Of a stretch of DNA of 64,000 bases, positions 62,801-64,000 are shown piece by piece. The translations under genes and the position numbers were made by a program. Every line of letters begins with the position of its first letter. Positions within the stretch are counted from its first letter, which is position 1. The notes beneath the pieces are model-generated. The model was not told the origin of the DNA. It worked only from the letters and a program-made list of their open reading frames with translations, and ran no database searches. Source of the DNA: GCA-001735895 sp964651385 (GTDB lineage: Bacteria > Pseudomonadota > Gammaproteobacteria > GCA-001735895); assembly GCA_964651385.1 (NCBI GenBank), contig CAZYYM010000005.1, forward strand, positions 16,235 through 80,234, given 5' to 3'.

Positions 62801-62830
62801 GACAAAGAAGGAGCCAAATCCAATGGCTGA
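59822..62830 (+). CDS. soxA: Sarcosine oxidase alpha subunit
   Basis: A 1002-aa subunit: N-terminal ferredoxin-like/2Fe-2S-type region without all cysteines (FNGKSYCGLKGDTLASALL, SWKYHRPRGILSAGAEEPNA), a NAD-binding flavin reductase-like domain (LLVIGGGVGGLTAALAAG, VVLATGAAERPLVF), and a C-terminal GcvT folate domain (GVGILDASTLGKIEVVGPDA, SFSGELAYEVNVP). It channels formaldehyde to tetrahydrofolate. Overlaps soxD (4 nt) and soxG (8 nt). Confidence 0.95.
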   Translation: MSQKFRLSDGGRIDREQTLSFQFNGKSYCGLKGDTLASALLANGVHMVGRSWKYHRPRGILSAGAEEPNAIFQLEKGAYTIPNARGTQVELYADLNASSVNCWPSLGFDLMAINSKFSRLMPAGFYYKTFMWPRQMWMKYEHFIRKASGLGESPRQEDPDRYEHGHAHCDLLVIGGGVGGLTAALAAGRAGARVILVDEQAEFGGLTLNSHAQIDSKPATQWIDQAVIELQGMKEVTLLKRSTAFGYHDYNFVTVNQRLSDHLPLVERNRGREKVWQIRAHQVVLATGAAERPLVFANNDRPGMMLASAVSTYINRYAVKPGNRAVIFTNNDSAYQTALDCKAAGVEIVAVVDVRTQSASEIANTVRSAGIEVMNGSVVVDSSGAKHLRSIQVMNLSADGRSLNGSVKELNCDLLTVSGGWSPVVHLSSQSGAKAIWNDEQGMFLPGTPTQAQVSVGAANGTLGLNDTLQQATIAGNAAANACGFDASMPAPSAQLVINDAIRPLWLVPSGYPRGRGPKAFIDMQNDVGASDIQLAAREGFHSVEHVKRYTAMGFGTDQGKLGNINGMAILAETLGQTIAETGTTTYRPNYTPVTFGAIAGRNLGSQLFEPVRKTAMHAWHEENGAEFENVGQWKRPWYYPKPGESLHEAVNRECLATRNGVGILDASTLGKIEVVGPDAAKFLEMIYTNNWMKLQVGKARYGFMLGEDGMVMDDGVTIRLAEDRFYMHTTTGGAAGVLAWMERWLQTEWPEMEVFLTSITDHWATAAVVGPKSRSVVSKVCEGIDFSTEGFKFMDSREGRIGDVECRVNRISFSGELAYEVNVPANFGGYMWEKLMQAGAEYDITPYGTETMHVLRAEKGYVIVGQDTDGSVTVEDLGMGWALSKTKHDYIGKRSLNRPDTVRKDRKQLVGLVTEDAKTVIPEGAQLVDNPRAQKPVPMIGHVSSSYYSACCGHSIALALVKGGHHRMGEQVYAPLANGSVIKATITDTNFYDKEGAKSNG

Positions 62831-63401
62831 TTTATTCCAGCAAGAAAGCCCCTTGGTTCAGGTTAATTTTAAGGATTCCGGCGGAAATGCCCCGCGTATC
62901 GAAGAGGTGCCGTTTCTCGGTTTTATCAACCTGCGTGGAAAGTCTGAAAATACCGGTTTTGCAGCCGCAGCCTTGAAAGTACTTGGCTGTGAGCCTCCTG
63001 TCGAAGCCAATACCACGCGGGAATCCGGCGATTACCGCATTTACTGGCTAGGCCCGGATGAATGGCTGGTGATCACGCCAGCAGGTCAGGCTGGTAAGGT
63101 TCAGGCCGAACTGCAGACTGCTCTGGCGGGAATATTTAGCTCGGTAATCGATAACTCCAGTGGATTGACGCTGCTCAGAATTACAGGCAGGAATGCGGCA
63201 AACCTGCTAGGCAGCGATTGCCCGCTGGATTTACATCCGCGTGGATTCAAACCCGGTCAGTGTGTGCAAACGCGACTCGCGAGGGCGGGAATGATAATTG
63301 CTCCGCTAAGTGACAATGCCGGCTTTGAGACTATTATTCGCCGCAGTTTTTCGGATTATATCGGGTTGTGGATGCAGGATGCCTGTATCGAATTTGAATA
63401 A
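62823..63401 (+). CDS. soxG: Sarcosine oxidase gamma subunit
   Basis: A 192-aa small subunit. The start at 62823 follows AAGGAG and overlaps soxA by 8 nt, and an open frame upstream to 62799 adds nothing. Family phrases are YRIYWLGPDEWLVITPAG, VIDNSSGLTLLRITGRNAANLL and DCPLDLHPRGFKPGQCVQT. It ends the operon. Folate genes such as purU or folD do not follow here. Confidence 0.93.
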   Translation: MADLFQQESPLVQVNFKDSGGNAPRIEEVPFLGFINLRGKSENTGFAAAALKVLGCEPPVEANTTRESGDYRIYWLGPDEWLVITPAGQAGKVQAELQTALAGIFSSVIDNSSGLTLLRITGRNAANLLGSDCPLDLHPRGFKPGQCVQTRLARAGMIIAPLSDNAGFETIIRRSFSDYIGLWMQDACIEFE

Positions 63402-63458
63402 TTTTCAAGAGTAAACAGGCAGGTCTGTCCCTAGGCCGCAGGGGAGCAACTGCGTGTT

Positions 63459-64000
63459 CTACGGCGATACCAGACTGCACAATGTTTTAGTTCCCGAAGG
63501 CGTTTCAAGCCGGGCTGACAAATAAGGCGCTTTAGAATCATCTATTTCTTCGACTTCTACAAGGCTTTCTGCGCCAATTGAGATGAGTTTCTGCCGTATC
63601 CAGCCAAGCCGATTATGATGAATTGTCAAAGATTGTAATCGACACTGCAATTCCGCCATAGCATGGGACGGATGAGGCTGGTTATGCCACTGAATCAGAT
63701 AAGGCAGTAAGCCATTTCCGAGCAATCGCCCATCGTCAGTCAAAGCGATTTGCCAGCGAAGATTGTCACGCTGAAGTTCTGTTGGCGTACCGATGTCAAA
63801 GTTGGCTGCCCGATTAACGCTTTGAATATCGGGCGTATTCATCACCCAGGTAATTAATCGGGGTTTTTGCCGAAGAGATTCGCGCATTAATCCCTCATCG
63901 AGGCCGAACCATCGGGGATGGGCCGGTACTTTCGCATCAGAGTTAATTGCAATCACTTCCAGGTAGGCTTCATCACCCAGCTGCATTAAATGATTATGTG
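63459..64000 (-). CDS. Glyoxalase-like (VOC) domain protein, partial
   Basis: The frame is open to the last base, so the 5' end lies outside the window; 180 codons are visible. The phrases THN-like HNHLMQLGDEAYLEVIAIN, PRWFGLD and TWVMNT match the Glyoxalase_3-type VOC proteins of unknown substrate (usual start LDHLVVAA lies upstream). It converges with soxG, 57 nt apart. Confidence 0.8.
   Translation of the reverse strand, partial: HNHLMQLGDEAYLEVIAINSDAKVPAHPRWFGLDEGLMRESLRQKPRLITWVMNTPDIQSVNRAANFDIGTPTELQRDNLRWQIALTDDGRLLGNGLLPYLIQWHNQPHPSHAMAELQCRLQSLTIHHNRLGWIRQKLISIGAESLVEVEEIDDSKAPYLSARLETPSGTKTLCSLVSP

Noticed and set aside
1..64000. CRISPR arrays, tRNA, rRNA, insertion sequences or prophage
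   Set aside because: I saw no regularly spaced repeats, no cloverleaf with a CCA-ready end, and no transposase or integrase frame.

Overview
The window looks like a chromosomal segment of a free-living, probably marine or brackish, gammaproteobacterium of moderate G+C. The evidence is conserved gammaproteobacterial gene order: yidC-mnmE near the left edge, then thrB, polA, engB, cytochrome c4 and dsbA in an order I recall from Pseudomonas. recCBD, gatCAB and mreBCD-rnd are also complete. I see no phage, insertion sequence, CRISPR array, rRNA or tRNA. The species cannot be fixed from the sequence alone.

Left third (1-36 kb) is mostly housekeeping. After yidC (3' end only) and mnmE come thrB (minus) and polA (plus). 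The polA-engB gap carries a strong candidate small RNA: a sigma-E-type promoter (GAACTT, 15 nt, GTCTAT), three hairpins, one with an anti-Shine-Dalgarno loop, and an intrinsic terminator. This is where enterics keep Spot 42 and Pseudomonas keeps ErsA. Next are engB, cytochrome c4, dsbA, a two-gene signalling operon (receiver-PP2C phosphatase-ATPase followed by a large hybrid histidine kinase), recC-recB-recD, an unknown 303-aa protein, mmsA, an MFS-PlsC fusion, an EamA exporter, and gatC-gatA-gatB followed by a small unknown ORF and an SDR. mreBCD and rnd close this part.

Middle (36-41 kb) carries a FliL-like periplasmic protein, the BolA-family ibaG, an unusual adenylate cyclase (cytochrome-b-like membrane anchor, [2Fe-2S] ferredoxin, class III cyclase), two small uncertain ORFs and a minimal membrane-anchored chemoreceptor-like protein.

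Right third (40.5-63.4 kb) is a catabolic island for N-methylated or amino compounds. A minus-strand operon (Lrp regulator, glutamine-synthetase-like ligase, MetX-like alpha/beta enzyme, cupin, SnoaL-like protein) diverges from a Rieske oxygenase and a glyoxalase I. After a DUF1499 gene, a second Lrp regulator, a DUF6356 gene and an SDR remnant with its catalytic core deleted, a dimethylglycine-dehydrogenase-like flavoprotein diverges from etfBA. A second adenylate cyclase, a CBS protein, a BCCT betaine/choline/carnitine transporter and a LysR regulator follow. The LysR gene diverges from soxBDAG, the heterotetrameric sarcosine oxidase, or possibly the homologous N-methylglutamate dehydrogenase. 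The simplest reading is uptake of a methylated osmolyte, stepwise oxidative demethylation and channelling of one-carbon units to tetrahydrofolate. The substrate of the Rieske/ligase group is open. The window ends inside a glyoxalase-like gene on the minus strand.
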